In this document: in pieces, positions 15,083 to 23,122 of the stretch
How the letters are laid out: the number at the start of each line of letters is the position of its first letter
How positions within the stretch are numbered: position 1 is the stretch's first letter
Assembly: GCF_019049325.1 (NCBI RefSeq)
Contig: NZ_JAGMUO010000043.1
Span: 1-47,339, forward strand
Direction of reading: 5' to 3'
Length of the DNA stretch: 47,339 nucleotides
DNA from: Streptomyces sp. AC512_CC834
GTDB lineage: Bacteria; Actinomycetota; Actinomycetes; Streptomycetales; Streptomycetaceae
Notes under the pieces: model-generated
What the model saw: the letters and a program-made list of their open reading frames with translations, nothing else
Told to the model about the DNA's origin: nothing
Database searches by the model: none
Made by a program: the position numbers and the translations under genes

Positions 15083-17344
15083 GTGCCCCGCTTCAGCGTC
15101 ATCGTCCCGTGCTTCAAGGTGCAGGGATTCCTGCGCGAGTGCCTCGACTCGGTCCTGGACCAGTCCTTCAGCGACATCGAGGTCGTCGCCGTCGACGACT
15201 GCTCGCCGGACGGCTCCGGCGCGGTACTCGACGAGTACGCCGCCCGGGACGAACGGGTGCGGGTGCTGCACCTGGCGGAGAACGTCGGCCTCGGCCGGGC
15301 CCGCAACGCCGGGCTGCCGCACGCGAGCGGCGACTACCTCCTCTTCCTCGACAGCGACGACACCCTCACCCCGGGCGCCCTGCGCGCCATGGCCGACCGG
15401 CTCGCGGAGACGGGCTACCCAGAAGGCCCAGAAGGCCCAGAAGGCCCTGACGTGCTGGTCTTCGACTACGCGCGCACCTACTGGTGGGGCGGCACCCGGC
15501 GCAACGTACTGGCCCGGGTGCTGGCCGAGGCGGGCGACGGCACCTTCACGGCCGCCGGGCACCCCGAGATCCTCGACCTGCTGATGGTGGTGTGGAACAA
15601 GGTCTACCGGCGCGACTTCGTGGAACGGGAGGGCTTCACCTTCCCGCCCGGCTACTACGAGGACACGCCCTGGACGTTCCCGGTGATGTTCAGCGCGGAG
15701 CGGATCGCCGCGCTGGACCGCGTCTGCCTCAACTACCGGCAGCGCCGCCAGGGCAACATCCTGTCCACGACCAGCCGCAAGCACTTCGACGTGCACGCGC
15801 AGTACGAGCGGGTCTTCGCCTTCCTCGACGCACACCCGGACCTGGCCCGCTGGCGGCCGTTCCTGCACGCCAAGATGGGCGAGCACTGTCTGGACATCCT
15901 GTCCAAGCCGGACCGGCTGCCGCCGTCCGACCGGGCCGAGTTCTTCCACCGCACCGCCAAGATGTTCCGCGCCTACCGGCCGGACGACGCGGAGGTCCCG
16001 GCCGAACTCCGGGTACTGCAGGGGCCGTACGCCACCTACCGGCTGCGGCGGCAGTCCGGACGGGCGGCCCTGGAGCTGGAGCGCCGGACGCGCCCGGTCC
16101 GCGCGGCGGCCGCCGGACGGCTGCGCCGGGTCGCGAGCGCGGTGCACACGCGCCGGCCGCCGGACCCGGACCTCGCCGTCTACTCGGCGTTCTCCCACCG
16201 GGGTGTGCTGGGCGACCCCGCCGCGATCCACCGCGCGGCCCGCGAACTCGCCCCGCACCTGCGCGGGGTGTGGGTGGTGCGCGACGAGGAGTACGCGGCG
16301 GACACCGCCCTGCTGCCGCCGGGTACGGAGCACGTGATCCTGGGCAGTGCGGCCTACCGCCGGGTGACCGAGCGGGCGACGTTCTTCGTCAACAACGTCA
16401 ACTGGCCCGGCTCCGTGGCCAAGCGGGACGGCAGCGTCCACATCCACACCCACCAGGGCACCCCGCTCAAGTACATGGGCGTCGACCTGCTGTCCAGGCC
16501 CGGCGCCCGGCACGGCCTTGACGTGCCGCAGATGCTGCGCCGCGCCGACCGCTGGGACCACAGCCTGGTCGCGGGCCGGTACGCGGAGCGGGTGTGGGAG
16601 CGGGCGTTCCCGTGCCACTTCACGTCCGCGCGCACCGGCAGCCCGCGCAACGACGCCCTGGTGAACGCGGGGCCCGAGGACGGCCGCCGGGTCCGTGAGC
16701 GGCTCGGTGTCCCCGACGGCCACACCGTCGTGCTGTACGCGCCGACCCGTCGCGAGTACCGGCGGGGCGGGCACGTCGACCGGATCGACCTGGCGCGGCT
16801 CGCCGCCGACCTCGGCGACGGCCACACCCTGGTGGTCCGCCTGCACCCGTCCCTCGCCACCGGCGCGGCCCGCGGCATGGGCCTGTCGGAGCTGCACCGG
16901 CGGGGCGTCCTGGTCGACGCGACGGACGAACCGCACGTCGAGGACCTGATGCTCGCCTCCGACCTGCTGATCACCGACTACTCCGCCCTGATGTTCGACT
17001 ACGTCCTCCTGGACCGCCCGATCGTGATCCACGCCGACGACTGGAACCCGTACGCGGCCAGCCGCGGCGCCTACGTCGACATCACCGACGAGGCGCCGGG
17101 GCACGTCTCGCGCTCCTACCGGGAGCTGGCATGGCTGCTCGCGTCCGGGACGTGGCGGGACGAGGAGGCGGCGCGGCTGCGGTCGGCGTTCCGGGCGCGG
17201 TACTGCGAGTACGAGGACGGCCGGGCCGCCGAGCGGGTGGTGCGGACGCTGATGCTGGGCGAGCCGATGCCCGAGCCGGAACCCTCCGGCATCCCCGGCA
17301 CCCGCGCCGTCCCGTCCGGGCGCGACCTGCTGCCCTCCTCGTGA
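15083..17344 (+). CDS. GT2 / CDP-glycerol-glycerophosphotransferase-like fusion, paralog 3
   Basis: A 753-residue paralog beginning with GTG (MPRFSVIVPCFK), eight bases after the previous gene, with aaggagctgacc upstream. GT2 motifs are complete: VDDCSPD, D90-S-D-D and YYEDTPW (E193-D194), followed by the RQRRQGN element. The TagF-like half has IHTHQGTPLKYMG with Gln458 where the HGTP histidine should be, GSPRNDAL, VVRLHPS and TDYSALMFDYVLLDRP. It groups with paralog 1 in this pattern. A 9-bp repeat (15418-15444) codes PEGPEGPEGP inside the GT2 half. Likely role: glycosyl transfer in wall polymer assembly, with the second half altered or regulatory. Confidence 0.88.
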   Translation: MPRFSVIVPCFKVQGFLRECLDSVLDQSFSDIEVVAVDDCSPDGSGAVLDEYAARDERVRVLHLAENVGLGRARNAGLPHASGDYLLFLDSDDTLTPGALRAMADRLAETGYPEGPEGPEGPDVLVFDYARTYWWGGTRRNVLARVLAEAGDGTFTAAGHPEILDLLMVVWNKVYRRDFVEREGFTFPPGYYEDTPWTFPVMFSAERIAALDRVCLNYRQRRQGNILSTTSRKHFDVHAQYERVFAFLDAHPDLARWRPFLHAKMGEHCLDILSKPDRLPPSDRAEFFHRTAKMFRAYRPDDAEVPAELRVLQGPYATYRLRRQSGRAALELERRTRPVRAAAAGRLRRVASAVHTRRPPDPDLAVYSAFSHRGVLGDPAAIHRAARELAPHLRGVWVVRDEEYAADTALLPPGTEHVILGSAAYRRVTERATFFVNNVNWPGSVAKRDGSVHIHTHQGTPLKYMGVDLLSRPGARHGLDVPQMLRRADRWDHSLVAGRYAERVWERAFPCHFTSARTGSPRNDALVNAGPEDGRRVRERLGVPDGHTVVLYAPTRREYRRGGHVDRIDLARLAADLGDGHTLVVRLHPSLATGAARGMGLSELHRRGVLVDATDEPHVEDLMLASDLLITDYSALMFDYVLLDRPIVIHADDWNPYAASRGAYVDITDEAPGHVSRSYRELAWLLASGTWRDEEAARLRSAFRARYCEYEDGRAAERVVRTLMLGEPMPEPEPSGIPGTRAVPSGRDLLPSS
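15418..15444 (+). repeat. Three 9-bp tandem repeats inside paralog 3
   Basis: Three exact copies of cccagaagg, in frame, encode a Pro-Glu-Gly loop in the GT2 half between the DxD motif and the following VLVFDYARTYW segment. The paralog 1 protein simply has GEPDVLV here. Confidence 0.9.
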
Positions 17345-18795
17345 GACCCCGCAGTCCGGGCCCGGTCCTGGGGGTGCTGCTCCTGGCCGCCGTGTTCGCG
17401 GCGCTCCAGCTCGCGAACATCACCGGCCGGGACACCCCCGACACCAAGAACTACCTGTCGTACGCGCTGAGCCTGACCGGCGAGAGCAAGCGCGGGGCGG
17501 CGACGGCCACCATCGACTACGTGTGCGCGAGCCGGGCGGAGCGGGCCCGCCGGGACCAGAGCGTGCACGTGGTCCACTTCCACCGCCCCGACCCCACCGA
17601 CGAGGTGCTGGCCGAGTGCCGCGAGCGGGAATGGGCGGTGGTGGAGCCACGGTTGGCGGCCGGACACACCGACGGACAGACCGGTGGGCATAGCGGCGGG
17701 CACACGGGCGGACAGACCGTCGGGCAGACCGGCGGGCACACCGTGCCGTTCATGCCGGAGCGCTTCATGCGGATCTTCGAGGCGCGGCCCGGCTATCCGG
17801 CGTTCCTGGTGCCGTTCGTCCTGGCCTTCGGCGTGACCTGGGGTCTGTGGGCGGCGGGCGTCGTCATCGCCTGCGCGGGCGGGGTCCTGGCCTTCCTGAT
17901 CCTTCGAACCCTGTCGGTGCCGGTGCCGCTCGCGCTGGCCGGGCAGGCGCTGTACTACGTGCTGCCGTGCGGGACGACCGCGATGCGCCCGATGACCGAG
18001 GGGCTGCTGATGGCGCTGACCCTGGCGGCGGTGTGGGGCTGTGCGCTGGTCCTGCGGGCCGGACGCACGCGGGCCGGGCTCGCCCTGGTCGCCGGGTCGC
18101 TGCTCGCCCTGTTCACGGTCAAGCACTCCCAGGCCCTGTTCCTGGGTCTGTGTCTGGCGGCGGCGGGCGCGCTGATCGCCCTGCGGCGACGCCGACGCCA
18201 ACGCCAACGCCGACTCCGACGGGGCGAGCCGTCGTCGGCCCGGGGCGTGCTCGCGCTCGCGGCGGTGGGGCTGGCGGGGGTCGCCGTCACCCTGTTGCTG
18301 GCCCGGCTGCTGCACTACCCGTCCTCGTCGGACAGCCTCCAGGACCTGCTCACCGACCACTTCGCCCGGCCCGACCGGGAACGTCCGTGGGCGGAGTTCT
18401 GGCAGTTGCAGGGCAACTTCTGGGTGGAGTGGCTGCGCCGGCAGGCGTGGCACCCGCTGTTCGTGGCGGCGCTGGGCGCCGGGGCGCGGGGCGCGCTGCG
18501 GCGCGGGGGCGCGGTCGGCGGTTTCCTGGTCGCGGCGGCGTTCACCGGGATCCTCACCCAGGCCGGGCACCCGGACATCAACATCTGGGGCGAGCGGCTG
18601 ATCGTGCTGGCGTGGCTGCTGCCGGTGATCGGGGTGCCCCTGCTGCTGGAGCCGGTGGTGCGGGGCGCGGTGCGGGGCGCCTGGGCGCCACTGCCCGTGC
18701 AGGGACAGACCGACCGGGGCGGTGGGATCGCGTCAGCCGACCCGACCCGACCGGGCCCGACCGGGCCGGGACGATCGGCTGACGCGATCGGCTGA
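17341..18795 (+). CDS. Polytopic membrane protein, GT-C-like (484 aa)
   Basis: Starts at a GTG overlapping the stop of paralog 3 (gtga), so it belongs to the same operon. After an N-terminal TM segment (VLGVLLLAAVFAALQL) comes a first extracytoplasmic loop with acidic residues (RDTPDTKNYLSYALSL). About nine further hydrophobic segments follow, for example AFLVPFVLAFGVTWGLWAAG and LLALFTVKHSQALFLGLCLA. A long acidic first loop followed by many TM helices is the layout of GT-C glycosyltransferases that use lipid-linked sugars, but I cannot identify a specific family. Residues 108-134 are a His/Gly/Gln/Thr tetrapeptide repeat. Confidence 0.7.
   Translation: MRPRSPGPVLGVLLLAAVFAALQLANITGRDTPDTKNYLSYALSLTGESKRGAATATIDYVCASRAERARRDQSVHVVHFHRPDPTDEVLAECREREWAVVEPRLAAGHTDGQTGGHSGGHTGGQTVGQTGGHTVPFMPERFMRIFEARPGYPAFLVPFVLAFGVTWGLWAAGVVIACAGGVLAFLILRTLSVPVPLALAGQALYYVLPCGTTAMRPMTEGLLMALTLAAVWGCALVLRAGRTRAGLALVAGSLLALFTVKHSQALFLGLCLAAAGALIALRRRRRQRQRRLRRGEPSSARGVLALAAVGLAGVAVTLLLARLLHYPSSSDSLQDLLTDHFARPDRERPWAEFWQLQGNFWVEWLRRQAWHPLFVAALGAGARGALRRGGAVGGFLVAAAFTGILTQAGHPDINIWGERLIVLAWLLPVIGVPLLLEPVVRGAVRGAWAPLPVQGQTDRGGGIASADPTRPGPTGPGRSADAIG
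17662..17742 (+). repeat. Degenerate 12-bp repeat encoding a G-H/Q-T tetrapeptide array
   Basis: About seven units encode GHTD, GQTG, GHSG, GHTG, GQTV, GQTG, GHT inside the first extracytoplasmic loop of the GT-C-like protein. The His content raises the possibility of metal binding. It may equally be a neutral expansion. Confidence 0.85.
18726..18789 (+). terminator. Long perfect hairpin at the 3' end of the GT-C-like gene
   Basis: gatcgcgtcagccga at 18726-18740 is exactly complementary to tcggctgacgcgatc at 18775-18789. The 34-base loop is G/C-rich and can itself fold (ccgaccgggcccgaccggg region). The structure overlaps the last codons of the gene and precedes a separately transcribed gene, so a terminator or mRNA-stabilising element is likely. 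Confidence 0.6.
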
Positions 18796-18831
18796 CCGTC
18801 CGCCGCCCGGGTGACTTGGGTTGCTGGGCGA

Positions 18832-18866
18832 TTGACGGGGGCGACCCCACCGGGAACATACGCCAA
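18832..18866 (+). promoter_or_regulatory. Possible promoter for the second membrane protein
   Basis: TTGACG at 18832-18837 lies just after the long hairpin, and about 18 bp further on there is an A/T-richer aacatacg. The -35 is good but the -10 is weak. Confidence 0.25.
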
Positions 18867-18898
18867 ATGTCCCGAATGCCCCTTCCTCTTCCTGCTTC

Positions 18899-20512
18899 GT
18901 GAGCGCCGGCACCCTCGTCCGGCAGTCGGTGCGCGGCGCGACGGCGCTGCGCGGCGGCCGTGTCTGGCGCCCCACCCCGTACCAGGCCGTCGGCTTCCTG
19001 TTCTTCCTGGTGATGTCACTGGCGTACTTCGCGGTGCCGCTGTGCTGCGACGCCGGCCAGCACGCGGCCGTCGTGGAACGCCTGAAGGCCGACCTGCTCC
19101 ACCCCCGCCACCCGATGGCCGACCTGCCGGGCTCGGGCAGCGCGTACTACTCGCCGTACGCGCTGGCGCAGGGCGTGTTCGCCCGGCTGACGGGACTGGG
19201 CGGCTGGGAGGTGGTGCGGCTCGCCGGGCCGCTGAACCTGCTGGTGCTGCTGACCGGCCTGGGCCGCTTCGTGCGGGTACTGACCCCCCGGCCGCGGCCG
19301 TGGGCGCCGGTGCTGGCGCTGGGCGCGATGACGCTGCTGTGGGGCACCGAGCGGGCCTGGTGGAGCGGCTATCTCGGGCTGATGTCGATGACCGGCAACC
19401 TCGGCTACCCGTCGACGTTCGCGATCGGGCTGACCTTCTGGGCCTGGGCGCTGACCGGGGCACGGGCGCGGGACGTCCGCCGGGTGCGGTACGTGGGGCC
19501 GAGCGGACTGCGCGGCCTGCCCGGATACGCGGGCCTCGGCGCCCTGTACGGGCTGATCCTGCTGGTCCACCCGATTACCTCGGTGGGGGCGGCGCTGGGC
19601 GCGGTGGCGCTGGTGGCCGGATGGCAGCGCGGGTGGCGGCACGGGGGGCATGGCGGGCGGTACGGGTGGCGCGGGCGCCGGGACGGGTGGCGTGGGCCGG
19701 TCGTCGGGCGGTGGGCGCTGACCGGCGCCGTGGCGTTGGTTGCGGCGACGGTCTGGCCGTACTTCGACGTGTTCGCGCTGGCCGGCGACGACAGCGTGGA
19801 CGGAATGCACCGGGTCCTGTATCTGCACCTGCCCGGGGAGTTCTGGCTGGCGCTGCTGGGCCTGCCGGCGCTGTGGGCGCGCGGACGCCGCTCCGCCCGG
19901 GACCCGCTGGTGCTGATGTTCGCGCTGGACTGCGCGGTGGTGGCGTACGGCTGGTTCAGCGGCCACTACACCTACGGCCGGATCCTCGGGCTCACGCTCG
20001 TGCCGTTGCAGTTCGCCCTGGCGGTGGAGCTGGCGGCGCCCCGGCCGTGGGGGCGGTGGCGGGCGACGCTGGGGTGGGCCGCGACCGCGGGCGCCCTGCT
20101 GGGCTTCCTCACGGTCCACGCGGGGGCGGTGGTGCCGCGCGCGCTGGACCCGGTCGGCTTCGAGCAGCCGCCGAACTGGCCGACGTACGAGTGGGCGGCC
20201 CGGCACATCGGCCCCGGCGAGGTCGTGATCACCGACGGCTACTACGCCGGGCACGCCATCGCCGGGTACGGGCCGAACCTCGCGGCGCCCGCCTGGCCGG
20301 ACCCGTCGCTGGACGAGCGGGAGCGCGGGCGGCGGGTGGCCGACGTCGAGGCGTATCTGGCGCCCGGTTCGACCCGCGCCGAGCGCGCCGCCGTCGTCCG
20401 CCGCTACCACGTCCGGTGGCTGCTGCTGACGCGCTGGCAGCCGGTGCCCGAGGAGGCGGTGGTGGTGGCGTGGAGCGAACGGACGGGCGAGGTGCTGGCG
20501 CGGGTCGGGTGA
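18899..20512 (+). CDS. Polytopic membrane protein, GT-C-like (537 aa)
   Basis: A large multi-span membrane protein starting at GTG 18899. After a short basic N-terminus and one TM segment (VGFLFFLVMSLAYFAVPL) comes an extracytoplasmic loop with CCDAGQHAAVVERLKADLLH and HPMADLPGSGSAYYSPYA. About nine or ten TM helices and a C-terminal soluble portion of about 110 residues follow (EQPPNWPTYEWAARHIGPGE onward). This resembles the GT-C architecture with a C-terminal periplasmic domain, but no family can be named. It follows the glycopolymer genes in the same direction after a hairpin. Convergent with ohr, only 24 bp apart. Confidence 0.7.
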   Translation: MSAGTLVRQSVRGATALRGGRVWRPTPYQAVGFLFFLVMSLAYFAVPLCCDAGQHAAVVERLKADLLHPRHPMADLPGSGSAYYSPYALAQGVFARLTGLGGWEVVRLAGPLNLLVLLTGLGRFVRVLTPRPRPWAPVLALGAMTLLWGTERAWWSGYLGLMSMTGNLGYPSTFAIGLTFWAWALTGARARDVRRVRYVGPSGLRGLPGYAGLGALYGLILLVHPITSVGAALGAVALVAGWQRGWRHGGHGGRYGWRGRRDGWRGPVVGRWALTGAVALVAATVWPYFDVFALAGDDSVDGMHRVLYLHLPGEFWLALLGLPALWARGRRSARDPLVLMFALDCAVVAYGWFSGHYTYGRILGLTLVPLQFALAVELAAPRPWGRWRATLGWAATAGALLGFLTVHAGAVVPRALDPVGFEQPPNWPTYEWAARHIGPGEVVITDGYYAGHAIAGYGPNLAAPAWPDPSLDERERGRRVADVEAYLAPGSTRAERAAVVRRYHVRWLLLTRWQPVPEEAVVVAWSERTGEVLARVG

Positions 20513-20536
20513 GCGCCTGCCGAGTCGGTTGATCGA

Positions 20537-20950
20537 CTACTCGACGACGAGGTCGACCGGGATGTTGCCGCGGGTGGCGTTGGAGTAGGGGCAGACCTGG
20601 TGGGCCTGCTCGACCAGCTTGCGGCCGGTCTCCTGGTCCAGCCCCTCGGGCAGCTCGACCCGGAGGGTGACGGCGAGCGCGAAACCCTCACCCTGCTTGC
20701 CGATGCCCACCTCGGCGGTCACCGCGGCATCACTGACGTCGACCTTCGCCGCCCGGCCGACGACCCCGAGGGCGCTGCCGAAACAGGCGGCGTATCCGGC
20801 GGCGAACAACTGCTCGGGGTTGGTGCCCTGCCCGTTGCCGCCCATCTCGACGGGGATGCCGAGTGCGAGGTCGACCTTGCCGTCGGAGGTGACGGTGCGG
20901 CCGTCGCGGCCGTGAGTGGCGGTGGCTGCGGCGGTGTAGAGCGCGTCCAT
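20537..20950 (-). CDS. ohr: Organic hydroperoxide resistance protein Ohr (OsmC family)
   Basis: A 137-residue thiol peroxidase that reduces organic and lipid hydroperoxides. The two conserved cysteines are visible: AAGYAACFGSALG (peroxidatic Cys) and HQVCPYSNATRGN (resolving Cys). The catalytic Glu/Arg surroundings GTNPEQLFAAG are also present. The open frame continues upstream, but MDALYTA is the standard Ohr N-terminus, so the start is set at 20950. Transcribed divergently from the MarR gene ohrR, the usual arrangement, with regulation by peroxide oxidation of OhrR. Confidence 0.95.
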   Translation of the reverse strand: MDALYTAAATATHGRDGRTVTSDGKVDLALGIPVEMGGNGQGTNPEQLFAAGYAACFGSALGVVGRAAKVDVSDAAVTAEVGIGKQGEGFALAVTLRVELPEGLDQETGRKLVEQAHQVCPYSNATRGNIPVDLVVE

Positions 20951-21027
20951 GGGAACCGTCCCTGGCTTGGGGAGAAGTGTCGTGGCGACTTGCTTCTGAC
21001 TTCCAACTTCTGACAACCACGAGTAGA

Positions 21028-21052
21028 GCACACAATTCAGTTGCGCACAATT
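21028..21052. promoter_or_regulatory. Candidate OhrR operator between ohr and ohrR
   Basis: GCACACAATT (21028-21037) is repeated as GCGCACAATT (21043-21052), and CAATTCAGTTG across the middle is a near-palindrome. A/T-rich ACAATT-type elements are typical of OhrR sites. It is the only A/T-rich block in a 139 bp divergent intergenic region. Confidence 0.55.
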
Positions 21053-21089
21053 AAATGACGGTCAAGAGCTGTCGGCTATCCTGGGCGTC

Positions 21090-21602
21090 ATGACCGCGCC
21101 CGCGCCCGCAACCGCAACCGACTGGCTCCGCCTGGACCAGCAGATCTGCTTCTCCCTGAACGCCGCCTCGCGCGCCTTCGGCGGCGTCTACCGCGTGGTC
21201 CTCAAGGACCTCGGGCTCACCTACCCGCAGTACCTGGTGATGCTGGTGCTCTGGGAGCACGGCGGGCACGACGGGCACGACGGGCACGGCGGCGGGCTGC
21301 CCGTGAAGAAGCTCGGCGAGCACCTCCGCCTCGACTCCGGCACGCTGTCGCCCCTGCTCAAGCGGCTGGAGGCGGCCGGCCTCGTCCGGCGTGAGCGCAG
21401 CGCGCGCGACGAGCGGTCGGTGGAGGTGCGGCCGACCGCCGAGGGCACGGCGCTGCGCGAACGGGCCGTCGAGGTACCGCGCCGGATCGCGGCGGCGACC
21501 GACCTGGACCTCGCGGACATCCAGGACCTGCGCGCCCGCCTCGACCGGCTCACGGCGGCCTTGGACGCCTACGGCCAGGAGCCTCCCCCCGCCTCTTCGT
21601 GA
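21090..21602 (+). CDS. ohrR: MarR-family organic peroxide sensor OhrR
   Basis: A 170-residue winged-helix repressor. The redox-sensing cysteine is in the N-terminal helix (LDQQICFSLNAASRAF), followed by YPQYLVMLVLWEH. The winged helix region is KKLGEHLRLDSGTLSPLLKR and RRERSARDERSVEV. A His/Gly/Asp-rich insert (HGGHDGHDGHGGG) lengthens the loop before the DNA-binding helices; most OhrR proteins have a short EHD there. Oxidation by organic hydroperoxide would release ohr. No ribosome binding site precedes the ATG, and TATCCT at 21077-21082 is close enough for a leaderless transcript. Confidence 0.93.
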   Translation: MTAPAPATATDWLRLDQQICFSLNAASRAFGGVYRVVLKDLGLTYPQYLVMLVLWEHGGHDGHDGHGGGLPVKKLGEHLRLDSGTLSPLLKRLEAAGLVRRERSARDERSVEVRPTAEGTALRERAVEVPRRIAAATDLDLADIQDLRARLDRLTAALDAYGQEPPPASS

Positions 21603-21693
21603 GGGCTGATTACCCGGCGGGGAACCGGATGCCGGATCATGGGCACAGAGGACCGACCGACTGACGGACTTCACTGACGAGGAGACGGCCGCA

Positions 21694-22674
21694 ATGACCT
21701 GGCTGATCACCGGCGGCGCCGGATACATCGGGGCGCACGTCGTAAGGGCGATGACCGAGGCGGGCGAGCAGGCCGTGGTCTACGACGACCTGTCCACCGG
21801 CATCGCCGACCGCGTGCCCGACGGCGTCCCCCTGGTGGTGGGCTCGGTCCTGGACGGCGAACGGGTCGCGCGCGCCCTGGCCGACCACTCCGTCACCGGC
21901 GTCGTCCACCTCGCCGCCAAGAAGCAGGTCGGCGAGTCGGTGGACCTGCCCCTGCACTACTACCGGGAGAACGTCGAGGGCCTGCGGGTCCTGCTGGACG
22001 CGGTCACGAAGGCCGAGGTCCCGTCCTTCGTCTTCTCCTCCTCCGCCGCGGTGTACGGCATGCCCGACGTCGACCTCGTGACCGAGGAGACGCCGTGCGT
22101 GCCCATGTCGCCGTACGGCGAGACCAAGCTGGCCGGCGAGTGGCTGGTCCGCGCCACCGGCAAGGCGTCGGGCCTGGCCACGGCCTCGCTGCGCTACTTC
22201 AACGTCGCCGGCGCGGCGAGCCCGGAGCTGGCCGACACCGGCGTCTACAACCTCGTCCCGATGGTCTTCGAGAAGCTGACCGAGTCCGCGGCCCCCCGGA
22301 TCTTCGGCGACGACTACGCGACGCCGGACGGCACCTGCGTGCGCGACTACATCCACGTCGTCGACCTGGCCGAGGCCCACGTGGCCGCGGCCCGCGCCCT
22401 CCAGTCCTCCCCCGGCCGCACCCTCACCCTCAACATCGGCCGCGGCGAGGGCGTCTCCGTCCGCGAGATGATCGACCGCATCAACGCCCTCACCGGCTAC
22501 GACCAGCCCCCGACGGTCACCCCCCGCCGCCCGGGCGACCCGGCCCGCGTCGTCGCCTCGGCCGACCGCGCCGCCGTCGAACTGGCCTGGAAGGCCAAGT
22601 ACGACGTCGAAGACATGATCACGTCGGCCTGGGCGGGCTGGGTACGGCTGCATCCGGAGGCGGCGCGGGACTGA
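21694..22674 (+). CDS. galE: UDP-glucose 4-epimerase
   Basis: A short-chain dehydrogenase fold enzyme of 326 residues interconverting UDP-glucose and UDP-galactose. The NAD-binding motif ITGGAGYIGAHV is at the N-terminus. The catalytic pair is SSSAAVYG (Ser) and SPYGETKLAGE (Tyr-x3-Lys). The substrate region ASLRYFNVAGA and the terminal INALTGYDQPP/RRPGDPARVVAS segments agree with bacterial GalE. There is a strong aggagac ahead of ATG. It sits apart from any Leloir operon and beside wall-polymer genes, so it may supply UDP-galactose for the polymer. It ends 10 bp before a convergent gene. Confidence 0.94.
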   Translation: MTWLITGGAGYIGAHVVRAMTEAGEQAVVYDDLSTGIADRVPDGVPLVVGSVLDGERVARALADHSVTGVVHLAAKKQVGESVDLPLHYYRENVEGLRVLLDAVTKAEVPSFVFSSSAAVYGMPDVDLVTEETPCVPMSPYGETKLAGEWLVRATGKASGLATASLRYFNVAGAASPELADTGVYNLVPMVFEKLTESAAPRIFGDDYATPDGTCVRDYIHVVDLAEAHVAAARALQSSPGRTLTLNIGRGEGVSVREMIDRINALTGYDQPPTVTPRRPGDPARVVASADRAAVELAWKAKYDVEDMITSAWAGWVRLHPEAARD

Positions 22675-22684
22675 CGCCCGGGAG

Positions 22685-23122
22685 TCACCGGGACGAGGAG
22701 ACCTGCTCGCGCACCCACGAGGGGTCGGGATTGGTGTACGGCCGGCCCGCCACGAGCAGAGTGGGCACGGTCTCATTGCCGTCGTTGGCCGCTCGCACCA
22801 CTTCCGCGCCGGCCTCGTCCCGCCATATGTCGACCCAGTACAACCGCGTGGCCTTCCGGCCCAACCGGATGCGCAGCCGCATGCAGTAGGCGCACCCCGG
22901 CCGCCAGAAGACGACCGGCCGTCCGTCGACGGCACTGCGCCGCTGCGCCTCCAGCGCACCGACCGACCTGGGAAACACCAGGGGCGAATTCATCGCCGCC
23001 AGCAGCACGAACACCAGGAGGAGCACGACAGCCGTACCCAGGCTGCCCTGGACGATCAGCCCGACCGCAACGCCCACTCCGGCGGCCAGGAGCAGCGCCG
23101 GCCCACTCCACACCCGCCTCAC
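22685..23122 (-). CDS. Membrane-anchored glutaredoxin/mycoredoxin-like protein (145 aa)
   Basis: Two N-terminal TM helices (PALLLAAGVGVAVGLIV, then TAVVLLLVFVLLAAM) lead into a thioredoxin-fold domain with a CAYC dithiol (WRPGCAYCMRLRI) and the cis-proline motif ETVPTLLV. It ends with a helix. CxxC with this fold suggests a mycoredoxin acting on mycothiol-mixed disulfides, but tethered to the membrane. The start is the GTG overlapping the DinB-type gene's stop (gtga), which gives a sensible length. It shares an operon with that truncated gene. Confidence 0.8.
   Translation of the reverse strand: MRRVWSGPALLLAAGVGVAVGLIVQGSLGTAVVLLLVFVLLAAMNSPLVFPRSVGALEAQRRSAVDGRPVVFWRPGCAYCMRLRIRLGRKATRLYWVDIWRDEAGAEVVRAANDGNETVPTLLVAGRPYTNPDPSWVREQVSSSR

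Noticed and set aside
14720..17104. Long minus-strand ORF opposite the glycopolymer fusions
   Set aside because: Rich in Arg/Gly/Ala with no motif and no start signal; it is a shadow of the plus-strand enzymes.
20513..20536. Partial inverted repeat between the convergent GT-C-like gene and ohr
   Set aside because: The pairing is short and interrupted, so I do not call it a terminator even though one would be expected there.
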